From positions 62,001-126,000 of the forward strand of contig JAMCAN010000002.1 in the NCBI GenBank assembly GCA_023715185.1: a DNA stretch of 64,000 nucleotides, read 5' to 3'. The position numbers and the translations under genes are program-made. The stretch comes from Planococcus sp. MER TA 32b. GTDB taxonomy: Bacteria > Bacillota > Bacilli > Bacillales_A > Planococcaceae. This document shows positions 16,508-25,290 of the stretch, piece by piece. The first letter of the stretch is position 1, and each line of letters starts with the position of its first letter. The notes beneath the pieces are model-generated. The model saw nothing but the letters and a program-made list of their open reading frames with translations, did no database searches and was not told the origin of the DNA.

Positions 16508-17692
16508 ATGGCTCGAATGCTGATTGAAAATATAAGGCTTGTTCAGCCGGATGGCAGTTTGGGAACAGGTTCGATACTGATAGAAGAAGGCAAGATTGCG
16601 GAAGTCGCTGGAGAATCGTACACAGATTTGGACGCTGAACGTTTTGATGGCGGAGGGGCAGTGGCGCTTCCGGGATTTATAGATGTCCATATACATGGAG
16701 CCCGTGGCGCAGACTTTATGGATGACGACAGCATCGCGGCACAAACCATCGCAGCGGCTTTGCCGGCAGAAGGCACGACTTCGTTTTTGGCGACGACGCT
16801 GACCCATTCCCCTGAACGCATTTCAAAAGCGGTTCAGCATGGCCGCCGCTTCATGGAAAACATAGAACAAGGAGCGGAAATGCTCGGCTTTCATCTGGAA
16901 GGTCCTTTCATTCATCCGGATCAGGCAGGAGCACAGCCTTCCATGCATATTTGCAAGCCTTCAATGGAAGATCTGCAGAAGTGGTTTGGCGACACGCTGG
17001 CAGATTTGAAAATCATCACCATGGCTCCAGAGCAGGATCCGGGTTTTCGAGTAATCCGGGAATTGGCTGAACATGGAGTCATCGTGTCAGCCGGCCATAC
17101 AACGGCGGATTACGAAACACTTAGCCAAGCGCAATCAGCTGGTCTGTCGCATTTGACACATTACGGCAACGCCATGCGCGGCTTGCATCACCGGGAGATC
17201 GGAGTAGTGGGCGCCGGCATGCTGAACGAAGGATTGTTCTGTGAAATCATTGCTGATGGCATTCATTTATCAACGGATATGCTGAAACTGGCAGTAAAGG
17301 TGATCGGCCCTGATCGAATATTGCTCATCACCGATTCGATGCGCGCCAAAGGATTGCCGGACGGTTCCTATACACTTGGGGACCAGGACGTGACTGTATC
17401 GGGCAAAGAAGCGGTGCTCAGTGACGGAACGCTTGCCGGCAGTGTTCTGAAGATGAATGAAGGCCTGCATCAATTACGGATGTCCGCCGGAATTTCATGG
17501 CAGGATGCGATTAAGCTTTCGGCTGAAAATGCGGCGCGCCGGCTTGGGGTTTTCAACCGGAAAGGCAGTCTGGATCAGGGGAAGGATGCTGATATCGTGC
17601 TGGTGACAGATGATTTCGGTGTCCGATACACCTTTTGCAGAGGAAGGATGAGTTTCGCTTATGATCAAAATGAAGATGTTCCAATGGATTGA
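16508..17692 (+). CDS. nagA: N-acetylglucosamine-6-phosphate deacetylase
   Basis: 394 residues of the amidohydrolase fold. Metal and substrate motifs are DVHIHGARGADFMD, GFHLEGPFIHPDQAGAQP, SAGHTTADY and TDSMRAKGLPDGSY. It converts GlcNAc-6-P to GlcN-6-P and acetate. ATG 16508 has AGAAGG 9 bases upstream, which is better placed than the GTG at 16499. Its end overlaps nagB by 32 bases. Confidence 0.93.
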   Translation: MARMLIENIRLVQPDGSLGTGSILIEEGKIAEVAGESYTDLDAERFDGGGAVALPGFIDVHIHGARGADFMDDDSIAAQTIAAALPAEGTTSFLATTLTHSPERISKAVQHGRRFMENIEQGAEMLGFHLEGPFIHPDQAGAQPSMHICKPSMEDLQKWFGDTLADLKIITMAPEQDPGFRVIRELAEHGVIVSAGHTTADYETLSQAQSAGLSHLTHYGNAMRGLHHREIGVVGAGMLNEGLFCEIIADGIHLSTDMLKLAVKVIGPDRILLITDSMRAKGLPDGSYTLGDQDVTVSGKEAVLSDGTLAGSVLKMNEGLHQLRMSAGISWQDAIKLSAENAARRLGVFNRKGSLDQGKDADIVLVTDDFGVRYTFCRGRMSFAYDQNEDVPMD

Positions 17693-18386
17693 AGTCAGCA
17701 GCTACGAACAGATGAGTGAAATCGCAGCAGCCATTTTCACGGAGCAATTAGCGAAGAAACCCGACAGTGTGCTGGGACTGGCAACTGGCGGCAGCCCACT
17801 TGGATTTTATAAGGAGATAGTGCGGCGCTGCCAGGCAGGTGAATTATCTTTTGTCCGGGCTACTACCTTCAACCTTGACGAATACGTTGGCAAAGGCCCA
17901 GGGGATGCCACCAGCTACCACGAATTTATGCATCAGAATTTATTCTGTCATATCGACCTGCCGGAAACGAGCCGCCATCTGCCAAATGGCATGGCCGGGA
18001 ATCTTGAAGAGGAATGTGTGCGATATGAAAAACTGATTGAAGCAAGCGGCGGCATCGATTTGCAATTGCTCGGAATCGGGGTCAACGGCCATATTGGATT
18101 CAATGAACCCGGTTCCCGTTTTGATTCGCGGACGCAGGTCATCGAGTTGACGGAAGCGACACGGAAATCGAATGCAAGGTTCTTCGATAAAGAAGAGGAC
18201 ATCCCGGCAAAAGCTATTACGATGGGGATTGATACGATCATGTCTGCTCGGAAAATCGTCCTGCTGGCTTTTGGGGACAATAAAATGGATGCGGTGCGGC
18301 GGCTTGAAAACGGTGCGGTTACGGAAGAGTTTCCGGCAAGCATCCTGCGCAAACATCCGCATGTCACGGTGATATACGGGAAATAA
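17661..18386 (+). CDS. nagB: Glucosamine-6-phosphate deaminase
   Basis: 241 residues. Motifs are LATGGSPLGFYKE near residue 32, FNLDEYVG near 70 and GIGVNGHIGFNEPGS near 135. It converts GlcN-6-P to fructose-6-P and ammonium, the last step that feeds wall sugars to glycolysis. ATG 17661 lies inside the 3' end of nagA behind AGAGGAAGGA, which implies translational coupling; ATG 17670 and 17676 are alternatives. Confidence 0.93.
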   Translation: MIKMKMFQWIEVSSYEQMSEIAAAIFTEQLAKKPDSVLGLATGGSPLGFYKEIVRRCQAGELSFVRATTFNLDEYVGKGPGDATSYHEFMHQNLFCHIDLPETSRHLPNGMAGNLEEECVRYEKLIEASGGIDLQLLGIGVNGHIGFNEPGSRFDSRTQVIELTEATRKSNARFFDKEEDIPAKAITMGIDTIMSARKIVLLAFGDNKMDAVRRLENGAVTEEFPASILRKHPHVTVIYGK

Positions 18387-18414
18387 TAGAGATCATTCTG
18401 GAGGGAGTTGCCGT

Positions 18415-19512
18415 ATGGCAGAATTGAAGCTGACCAATCTAACCAAGGAATACGACAAAGGTGTTCTTGCGGTACAGGATTTTAATTTACATATTCAAGA
18501 CAAGGAATTCATCGTTTTTGTCGGTCCGTCGGGTTGTGGAAAATCAACGACGCTCCGCATGATTGCCGGGCTGGAAGAGATATCGGATGGTGATTTCGAA
18601 ATCGAAGGGAAACGCATGAATGATGTGGCGCCGAAAGACCGCGACATCGCTATGGTTTTCCAAAACTATGCGCTGTATCCTCATATGACAGTATATGAAA
18701 ATATGGCTTTCAGTTTAAAGCTGCGCAAAGTGCCGAAAAAGCAGATCGAAACGCAGGTCAATGAAGCGGCAAAAATCCTTGGACTGGAAGAGTATTTGAA
18801 GCGCAAGCCGAAAGCCCTGTCAGGTGGACAGCGCCAGCGTGTCGCGCTCGGACGTGCGATTGTCCGAGACGCCAAAATCTTTCTGATGGATGAGCCATTG
18901 TCGAATTTGGATGCCAAATTGCGTGTGCAGATGCGCGCCGAAATCCAGAAACTCCATCAGCGTCTGCAGACGACTACAATTTACGTTACACACGATCAGA
19001 CGGAAGCGATGACGATGGCATCCCGCATTGTCGTAATGAAAGATGGCTTTATCCAGCAAGTGGGAACGCCGAAAGAAGTTTACGATAATCCGGTCAATGT
19101 TTTTGTGGGCGGGTTCATCGGCTCACCAGCGATGAATTTCTTCCGCGGCAAGATGACTGCCCAAGGTTTCCAGGTTGGCGAAACGACGGTCGATCTTCCG
19201 GCCGACAAACGCGCCATGCTGGTGGCGGAAGGCTATGAAGGCAAGGAAATCATCCTTGGGATCCGTCCGGAGCATATCCATACCAATGCGGCGGAAATCG
19301 AATCGAATGCATCGTCCATGTTCGAAGCGATCATTGATGTTGCCGAATTGATGGGGGCAGAAACCTATCTTTATGCGCATTTGAACGGTTCGAATTTTAT
19401 CGCGCGCATCGAAGCGACGACAGCGATCAAAGCTGGAGATCAGATTCCGCTGGCGTTCGATATGGAGAAAGCCCATTTCTTTGACGCTGAAAGCGAGAAA
19501 CGTATTTTTTGA
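18415..19512 (+). CDS. ABC sugar importer ATPase (MsmK/UgpC type)
   Basis: 365 residues. Walker A GPSGCGKST, signature LSGGQRQRVALGRA, Walker B FLMDEPLSNLDAKLR and a C-terminal TOBE/OB region (residues 240-365). This is the multi-sugar ATPase subfamily (MsmX/MsmK/UgpC) that often serves several CUT1 importers. Here it closes the muropeptide locus, so it likely powers the permeases at 10.5-12.5 kb and perhaps other transporters encoded elsewhere. Confidence 0.9.
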   Translation: MAELKLTNLTKEYDKGVLAVQDFNLHIQDKEFIVFVGPSGCGKSTTLRMIAGLEEISDGDFEIEGKRMNDVAPKDRDIAMVFQNYALYPHMTVYENMAFSLKLRKVPKKQIETQVNEAAKILGLEEYLKRKPKALSGGQRQRVALGRAIVRDAKIFLMDEPLSNLDAKLRVQMRAEIQKLHQRLQTTTIYVTHDQTEAMTMASRIVVMKDGFIQQVGTPKEVYDNPVNVFVGGFIGSPAMNFFRGKMTAQGFQVGETTVDLPADKRAMLVAEGYEGKEIILGIRPEHIHTNAAEIESNASSMFEAIIDVAELMGAETYLYAHLNGSNFIARIEATTAIKAGDQIPLAFDMEKAHFFDAESEKRIF

Positions 19513-19524
19513 TATTTGATGTGT

Positions 19525-19560
19525 ATCCTCCGCAGACATGGATCTGTGGGGGATTTTTTT
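19525..19560 (+). terminator. Terminator of the muropeptide locus
   Basis: The stem ATCCTCCGCAGA (19525-19536) with TCTGTGGGGGAT (19543-19554), then seven Ts. It ends the murR-nagA-nagB-ATPase transcript. Confidence 0.85.
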
Positions 19561-19594
19561 ATGGATTTTTGGATGAGGTGAGGTTGTTGTTGTT

Positions 19595-19672
19595 TGCGTA
19601 TAGAGTCCTTTAGGTGTCGTATAGATTGATTTTGTTGTCGTATAAAACTGTTTTAGTGACGGATAGGGGATT
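19595..19672. repeat. 21-bp-period array (GTCGTATAGA class)
   Basis: Four units at exact 21-bp steps (19595, 19616, 19637, 19658), each starting with a variant of GTCGTATAGA and continuing with a variable 11-base part. Confidence 0.85.
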
Positions 19673-19726
19673 TTAATTAAAATTAAAAGGTCTTAACCGC
19701 TTCGGCGCTCCGGAGAGGCCTCCCGC

Positions 19727-19759
19727 AACAAGCCTGGCTGGAGTGATGCCAGTCTTGTT
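19727..19759. repeat. REP-like hairpin, AACAAGCCTGGC module
   Basis: AACAAGCCTGGC pairs with GCCAGTCTTGTT over a 9-base loop. Further copies, with the same flanking sequence, are at about 20042-20074 and 22868-22900. Confidence 0.75.
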
Positions 19760-19909
19760 GCTTCGGCCACTCCATTGCCGCGTCTATGCTTGGGGTGGGG
19801 GGTTGAGAGGGGGAGAGTTGGAAGGGGAGACGGTTCTGGAAGTGTTGTTATTTTGAGTTCATTTCTTCGGCACCTTCTATTGAAGGGGGATGTATAGCTC
19901 GAAGGAGAT

Positions 19910-19984
19910 GTCGTATAGATTGATTTTGTTGTCGTATAGAGTCACTTTGTTGACGTATAAATCGGTTTTAGTGACGGATAGTGG
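19910..19984. repeat. 21-bp-period array (GTCGTATAGA class)
   Basis: Four units at 19910, 19931, 19952 and 19973, nearly identical to the array starting at 20224. Confidence 0.85.
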
Positions 19985-20223
19985 ATTTTAATTAAGAATG
20001 AATAGTCTTAACCGCTTCGGCGCTCGGTAGAGACCTTCCGCAACAAGCCTGGCTGGAGTGATGCCAGTCTTGTTGCTTCGGCCACTCCATTGCCGCGCCT
20101 ATGCTTGGGGTGGGGGTTGAGAGGGGGAGAGTTGGAAGGGGAGACGGTTCTGGAAGTGTTGTTGTTTTGAGTTCATTTCTTCGGTACCTTCTATTGAATG
20201 GGGATGTATAGCTCGAAGGAGAT

Positions 20224-20300
20224 GTCGTATAGATTGGTTTTGTTGTCGTATAGAGTCACTTTGTTGATGTATAAATCGGTTTTAGTGACGGATAGTGGAT
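20224..20300. repeat. 21-bp-period array (GTCGTATAGA class)
   Basis: Four units at 21-bp steps. It is followed directly by the segment that begins AGCTCATATTCTTCC and leads into the CAGCTGGC hairpin module. Confidence 0.85.
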
Positions 20301-20360
20301 TTTAGCTCATATTCTTCCAATATGCCGCCGAATAAGAAGCAAAAAGGGATCGGTTTGAAA

Positions 20361-20400
20361 CAGCTGGCACACGCCAGCTGCCTGGGGCGGCGGGCCACCC
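20361..20400. repeat. REP-like double hairpin, CAGCTGGC module
   Basis: CAGCTGGC pairs with GCCAGCTG over 4 bases; a second G+C-rich stem follows immediately (GGGCGGCGGGCC). Other copies are at 23188-23228 and 23393-23432. Surrounding sequence is conserved from about 20307. Confidence 0.75.
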
Positions 20401-20615
20401 GAACAAGACAGATATTGTTCGGTTGTCATACTGTTTGCATTTCTTATCTAACCTGCAGCAAATTTCTATGAAAAGCGTCTCAGCCAGCTGATGGAACGAG
20501 CTTCCAAACTGACTATTTCCCTAACCAGAAGGTTAATCTCAAAAGCACCCAGTCTTTATTCCTGAAAACGTTCTCCTGTGCATTGTTGCGAATAGGTAAA
20601 ATTTATTAAATTATC

Positions 20616-20652
20616 AAATAATGATTATCAAAAGCCGCCTGTTTAGTATAAT
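20616..20652 (+). promoter_or_regulatory. Fur-box-like site over the promoter of the 5'-nucleotidase gene
   Basis: AAATAATGATTATCA (20616-20630) matches the 7-1-7 Fur consensus TGATAATnATTATCA except for its first two bases. It overlaps a plausible -35 box (TTATCA, 20625-20630), 16 bases before a perfect TATAAT (20647-20652). Control by Fur or a related metal repressor is inferred. Confidence 0.55.
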
Positions 20653-20690
20653 TAAATTGATTCACAAACTAAGCAGAAGGAGCTGGAAGA

Positions 20691-22643
20691 ATGTCAATGT
20701 ATAGAAGATTGGCGATGGTGCTGGCGGCACTGGTATTAGCTTTAAGCGGTTTGTTTACCGGAGGAGTGGCGGATGCGGCAAAACCGGATAAGGGCAATAA
20801 ATTGAAGCCGATCGATGTATCGCTTCGCATAATGGGTACGACGGATTTGCATACGAACTTCATGAATTACGATTATTACCAGGATAAAGTGTCCAACGAA
20901 TTGGGCCTTGCGAAAACGGGCGTATTAATAGAAGAAGCCCGCGCGGAAAACCCGAATAATCTTTTATTGGACAACGGAGATTTGATCCAAGGAACGCCGT
21001 TCGGCGCGTATAAAGTGTCGGTGGATCCGCTTGAGGAAGGCGAATTGCACCCGGCATACGCGGCACTCGAATCCCTTGAATTCGATGCGTCGACGCTCGG
21101 GAACCACGAGTTCAACTTCGGGTTGGATTATTTGGACGAGGCATTGGATGATGCTCCGTTCCCGGTGCTGAACGCAAACGTGCTGGATGCGGCAACAGGG
21201 GAGAATAAATATCAGCCTTACACAGTGATCGACAAAGAAGTTGTTGATGGGATGGGCAGAACACGTACGCTGCAAGTGGGCGTCATCGGTGTTGTTGCAC
21301 CGAAAATCATGCAATGGGATCGTACGCATCTTGAAGGCAAAGTCATTGCCGAAGACGCTGTGCAGTCAGTTGAGAAATTCATTCCGGAAATGAAAGCGGA
21401 AGGGGCTGACGTCATTGTCGTTCTTTCGCATTCAGGAATTGGCGATGCAACTCATGAAATCGGTGAAGAAGATGTAACGTACCAGATTTCACAAGTCGAA
21501 GGTGTTGATGCCATCATCACGGGCCACGACCACGATGTCTTCCCAGGCGCATACGGTGATTTGCCGAATGTCGATCAGGAAAAAGGCAAGATCAACGGCA
21601 CACCGGTTGTCATGGCCGGCAATTTCGGCAGCCATCTGGGTGTCATTGATTTGACATTGAGCCCGCGCGGCAACGGCAAGCGCTGGGTGGTAACTTCCGA
21701 GAAAGCGGAACTGCGCGAAATCGATTCAACGACTGGAGAAGTTGCTGAAGATGTAGTGGAAGCGGTCGAGGAAGCGCACGAAGGCACGATTGAATACGTC
21801 AACACACCGGTTGCTGAAACGACAGCGCCGATCAACAGTTATTTTGCTTTGGTAAATGATGATCCATCGATCCAATTGGTCAATAACGCCCAGACTTGGT
21901 ATGTGGAGCAGCAAGTGGCAGGAACGGCGAACGAAGATTTGCCGATTCTATCAGCTGCGGCACCGTTCAAAGCAGGCGGCCGTAACGGCGGCGATTATTA
22001 CACCAATATCGAAGCCGGTCAGATCGCGATTAAAAACGTCGCTGACCTTTACGTGTTCGACAACACGACATTCGCATTGAAAATGACGGGTGCAGATGTA
22101 CAGGAATGGCTTGAAATGTCAGCTGGCCAATTCAATCAAATCGATCCGAATGCCAGTGGAGAGCAGCAATTGGTCAACAACGATTTCCGTACGTATAACT
22201 TCGATGTGATCGACGGCGTCACGTATGAAATCGATGTAACGGAGCCGGCGAAATACGATTCGGCCGGTAATGTAATCAATGAAGGCGCGAACCGCATCAA
22301 GAACCTTACTTATGCAGGCGAGCCGATTGACCCGAATCAGGAATTCCTGGTAGCGACGAATAATTACCGCGCTAGCGGCAGCTTCCCGGGCGTTGTCAAC
22401 GCAACAGAAGTGATCGACTATGCTTATGAGAACCGTCAAGTAGTCATTGATTATTTGGAAGAGCTTGAGACGATCGACCCTTCTGCAGATGATAACTGGA
22501 CGTTTGCACCGGTTGCAGGCGAGCAGTCAATTGTTTTTGAAACATCCGACAATGCACAGGATAAGATTCCGGCAGACAGCGGCATCACGTATATTGCGCC
22601 GACTGTGAATGGTTTTGCGAAGTATGGCATTGCGATCGACTAA
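20691..22643 (+). CDS. Secreted 5'-nucleotidase / 2',3'-cyclic nucleotide phosphodiesterase
   Basis: 650 residues. The signal peptide (residues 1-30, cut near ADA-AKP) is followed by a calcineurin-like metallophosphatase domain: MGTTDLHTNF, LLDNGDLIQG, STLGNHEFNFG, VVLSHSGIG and ITGHDHDVFPG. The C-terminal 5'-nucleotidase substrate-binding domain spans about residues 370-610. It would hydrolyse extracellular nucleotides or cyclic nucleotides for phosphate and nucleoside supply. There is no LPXTG anchor, so it is probably released or wall-associated. AAGGAG lies about 10 bases before ATG 20691. It is a single gene flanked by long direct repeats. Confidence 0.88.
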   Translation: MSMYRRLAMVLAALVLALSGLFTGGVADAAKPDKGNKLKPIDVSLRIMGTTDLHTNFMNYDYYQDKVSNELGLAKTGVLIEEARAENPNNLLLDNGDLIQGTPFGAYKVSVDPLEEGELHPAYAALESLEFDASTLGNHEFNFGLDYLDEALDDAPFPVLNANVLDAATGENKYQPYTVIDKEVVDGMGRTRTLQVGVIGVVAPKIMQWDRTHLEGKVIAEDAVQSVEKFIPEMKAEGADVIVVLSHSGIGDATHEIGEEDVTYQISQVEGVDAIITGHDHDVFPGAYGDLPNVDQEKGKINGTPVVMAGNFGSHLGVIDLTLSPRGNGKRWVVTSEKAELREIDSTTGEVAEDVVEAVEEAHEGTIEYVNTPVAETTAPINSYFALVNDDPSIQLVNNAQTWYVEQQVAGTANEDLPILSAAAPFKAGGRNGGDYYTNIEAGQIAIKNVADLYVFDNTTFALKMTGADVQEWLEMSAGQFNQIDPNASGEQQLVNNDFRTYNFDVIDGVTYEIDVTEPAKYDSAGNVINEGANRIKNLTYAGEPIDPNQEFLVATNNYRASGSFPGVVNATEVIDYAYENRQVVIDYLEELETIDPSADDNWTFAPVAGEQSIVFETSDNAQDKIPADSGITYIAPTVNGFAKYGIAID

Positions 22644-22660
22644 TAAATTTTGAGTGAGTG

Positions 22661-22690
22661 GCCCATCCGCGGTTTGCGGGTGGGTTTTTT
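22661..22690 (+). terminator. Terminator of the nucleotidase gene
   Basis: CCCATCCGC (22662-22670) pairs with GCGGGTGGG (22676-22684), then six Ts. Confidence 0.85.
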
Positions 22691-23050
22691 GATGTGGTGG
22701 AAGAGTGGTTTGGTAGTCGCTTGGGTGGGTGAGTTATCGTGTAAGTCTATTTTGATGTCGTATAGAATCGTTTTGTTGTCGTATAACTTGAGAATGGTGA
22801 CGGATAGCTGGTTTTAATTAAGATTGAATAGTCGTAGCCGCTTCGGCGCTCGGGAGAGGCCTTTCGCAACAAGCCTGGCTGGGGTGATGCCAGTCTTGTT
22901 GCTTCGGCCACTCCATTGCCGCGCCTATGCTTGGGGTGGGGGTTGAGAAGTGGAGAGTTTGAAGAAGAAAGAGTTTTGGAAGTGTTGTTGTTTCGAGTTC
23001 ATTTCCTCGGCACCTTCTATTGGAGGGGGGACGTATAGCTTGAAGGAGAT

Positions 23051-23124
23051 GTCATATAGGTTGATTTTGTTGTCGTATAGAATCACTTTGGTGTCGTATA
23101 GATCGGTTTTAGTGATGGATAACG
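23051..23124. repeat. 21-bp-period array (GTCGTATAGA class)
   Basis: Units at 23051, 23072 and 23093, with a decayed fourth unit (GTGATGGATAA). Confidence 0.8.
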
Positions 23125-23250
23125 GATTTTAGCTCATATTCTTCCAATATGCCGCCGAATAAGAAGCTTAAAGGGATCGGTTTGAAACAGCTGGCGTACG
23201 CCAGCTGCCTGGGGCGGCGGGCCGCCCGATCAAGACAGTTCTTGGTCTGT

Positions 23251-23349
23251 TGTCTTATGGTTTTTGTTTTTTATCTTATGTTTTTGCGTTACTATCTTAC
23301 GATTTCATCATATTATCTTATAATTTGTGTTTCTTATCTTACGATTCGC
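23251..23349. repeat. 21-bp-period array (TATCTTACGA class)
   Basis: Five units at 23251, 23272, 23293, 23314 and 23335. The core word TATCTTACGA differs from the GTCGTATAGA class, but the period is the same 21 bases. Confidence 0.85.
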
Positions 23350-23455
23350 AAATCAGCCGCTTTCTTCAACAGTTCACAAGATCGGTTTGAAACAGCTGGC
23401 GCAGGCCAGCTGCCTGGGGCGGCGGGCCGCCCGGTCAAAACAGTTCTTGGTTTAT

Positions 23456-23556
23456 TGTCTTAAGGTTTTTGTTTTTTATCTTACGATTTCGCGTTTCTAT
23501 CTTACGATTTCGCGCTTCTATCTTACGTTTGCGAATTTTTATCTAACGGTTCTTGC
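23456..23556. repeat. 21-bp-period array (TATCTTACGA class)
   Basis: Five units at 23456, 23477, 23498, 23519 and 23540, ending 9 bases before the stop codon of the convergent desaturase gene. Confidence 0.85.
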
Positions 23557-23564
23557 GTCTGCTT

Positions 23565-25043
23565 CTAGATCAGCCGCTTCGAAGCGATGGAGCGGGCCGC
23601 GTGGATGCCGCTTGTGGCTGCGCCGATTGTGCCGCCGCCTGGGAAGATGTGATCGCCGCAGACGTACAGGCCAGGGATGCCGGAACGATGCGAGATGGAA
23701 TTGAACAGGGCTGAATCCAAGGTTTGGGGGAAGCCGCCTACGAAGCCGTTCGGTCTGCCTGTGTAACGCTCCCATGCTTTTGGCGCGCCTGTTTCAAGGT
23801 GCACAATCGATTCGCGGAAACCGGGGATCTGTTTTTCAATTGCCTGGAGCATCCGCTCGCTTAAGGTTTCTCTGGTTGCTTCGTATTTTTCCTTAGTGTT
23901 CCAAAAGCCGGCTTTCGAATGGGTGGAGATTGTGACGGTTTGGAAGCCGTCAGGCGCACGCAGCAAATCACCGGGAAGCGAGGCGGACATGAAAAAGTGA
24001 GCGCCTTCAGCCATGCCGGCTCCTGTTGAAATCTGCCGGAAAGGAGGCAATGGCTGAGGTAGTTTACTGGAATCGATCGCAATATAGAGAGTCATGGTGG
24101 TCCATGTTTCACTTGTTGCACCCTCGAGCAGGGGCTTTTTCAAGTGGCTTGCAAGTTCAGGAGGCAGCATGCCCGGCAGCAGATGGATTGGGGCATTGAC
24201 GATGACTGCATCGGCTTCGTATTGATTGCCGCGGTGATCGGTTGCCATCCAGCCTTTTCCGCTTTTCTCCAGTTGTGTGACGGTGCGGCGTTTTTTTAGC
24301 ACACCGCCACTTTCCTTAATGCTTTCGCCCATGAGCTCGGAGAAGCGATACAATCCGCCGGGTACATAATAGGCGCCTTCATGGTAGATATCGAGTGCAA
24401 CGGCAGCCAGTAAATAGGAAACATCTTCGGAGCCGGTCTGCATGCTGTCAATCAGCAGCCCGTCCAGCATATGCCGGAACGCTGGGAGCTCACCAAGGCC
24501 GTGACGTTCCAGGCGATTGCCGAGCGTCTCGTTGAAATGCGGCAGAAGTTTCACATGGACCGGGCGGATGGCGCCAGTCAATGCTGCCCATTCCTTCGCT
24601 GTTGCCGGGGGCAGCGCAGGAAGCGGCCCCATCAATGTGCGGACGATTGATGCGGTCGCGTAGACTTCTTTGTAAAAGGCGCGGATCTTCGGCTCGTAAG
24701 CGGGGAAGTGGCTGACGATTTTATCCACATGCTGCTTCCGGTCTTTCATGAATACAAACTTATGATCAGGATGGATCATTTCCATAACGGTTTCCAGAGG
24801 TTCCAGCGGCAGCGGCTTTCCGAGAAAACGGAATACCCGTTCATGGATGCCGCCGTCCTCTAAGCCCATGCCGAGTGTCGCACCGGCAGGGAACAGGAAT
24901 TTATGCCGTTTGAATTTTCCGGCGCAGCCGCCCAGTTCAGATGATGCTTCGAGAAGCGTGACGTGGTCACCATTTTTAGCCAGCAGCGCAGCAGCGGTCA
25001 ATCCGCCGATGCCGGCGCCAATTACTAAGACATTTTGCGGCAT
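23565..25043 (-). CDS. CrtI-like phytoene desaturase-family FAD oxidoreductase
   Basis: 492 residues. The Rossmann FAD-binding motif VIGAGIGGLTAAALLAKNGD is at the N-terminus, followed by EASSELGGCAGKF, and the C-terminal CrtI signature YVCGDHIFPGGGTIGAATSG closes the FAD site. The family covers carotenoid desaturases, isomerases and related all-trans-retinol saturases. No other carotenoid gene is adjacent, so the substrate is open; a role in C30 or C40 carotenoid formation is plausible for a pigmented Planococcaceae host. ATG 25043 has AAGGAGGG 6 bases upstream; the TTG two codons earlier is less well placed. Confidence 0.85.
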   Translation of the reverse strand: MPQNVLVIGAGIGGLTAAALLAKNGDHVTLLEASSELGGCAGKFKRHKFLFPAGATLGMGLEDGGIHERVFRFLGKPLPLEPLETVMEMIHPDHKFVFMKDRKQHVDKIVSHFPAYEPKIRAFYKEVYATASIVRTLMGPLPALPPATAKEWAALTGAIRPVHVKLLPHFNETLGNRLERHGLGELPAFRHMLDGLLIDSMQTGSEDVSYLLAAVALDIYHEGAYYVPGGLYRFSELMGESIKESGGVLKKRRTVTQLEKSGKGWMATDHRGNQYEADAVIVNAPIHLLPGMLPPELASHLKKPLLEGATSETWTTMTLYIAIDSSKLPQPLPPFRQISTGAGMAEGAHFFMSASLPGDLLRAPDGFQTVTISTHSKAGFWNTKEKYEATRETLSERMLQAIEKQIPGFRESIVHLETGAPKAWERYTGRPNGFVGGFPQTLDSALFNSISHRSGIPGLYVCGDHIFPGGGTIGAATSGIHAARSIASKRLI

Positions 25044-25290
25044 GTCCAACCCTCCTTGGAATTTTTATTGACACAAAATGGAATTTATTTGAAATAAAAA
25101 TTTTTTGAATGTGGAAAAGATGCGGATTTTGGAATAGCCAGGCAAAAAATTGCGAAGCTTAACGTATTTATTAAAGTACCATAATTACTGGCGTCGAGAA
25201 AATCTGTGGATTGCAAAGATGCATAATATTCCATATTCTCACAGCTGTCCGGTTGTGCTACGCTGAATACAATAAATGGAGGGATTGAAG

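Larger units (their letters stand above)
19561..20615. repeat. Gene-free composite repeat region, upstream copy
   Basis: About 1.1 kb without a gene. It holds two near-identical direct units, 19616-19909 and 19910-20223, each made of a 21-bp-period array, an AT stretch, an AACAAGCCTGGC hairpin module and a G-rich tail. A third, partial array (from 20224) and a CAGCTGGC hairpin module (20361-20400) follow. The same order recurs at 22.74-23.45 kb on the other side of the 5'-nucleotidase gene. Short ORFs in it are repeat artefacts. Confidence 0.85.
22736..23450. repeat. Gene-free composite repeat region, downstream copy
   Basis: Array (22736-22812), AACAAGCCTGGC hairpin (22868-22900), G-rich tail, array (23051-23124), CAGCTGGC module (23188-23228), a second-class array (23251-23349) and another CAGCTGGC module (23393-23432). 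From 22757 to about 23230 the order and sequence match 19.6-20.4 kb. Some units read as heptapeptide repeats such as SYRLILL, which I take as a by-product of the 21-base period. Confidence 0.85.

Noticed and set aside
22950-23704. Repeat-derived proteins with SYRxxLV or FYLTISR heptads
   Set aside because: The 21-base period keeps a frame open and yields heptapeptide repeats by arithmetic. Similar frames occur on either strand in all arrays, without ribosome binding sites, so I do not call them genes.
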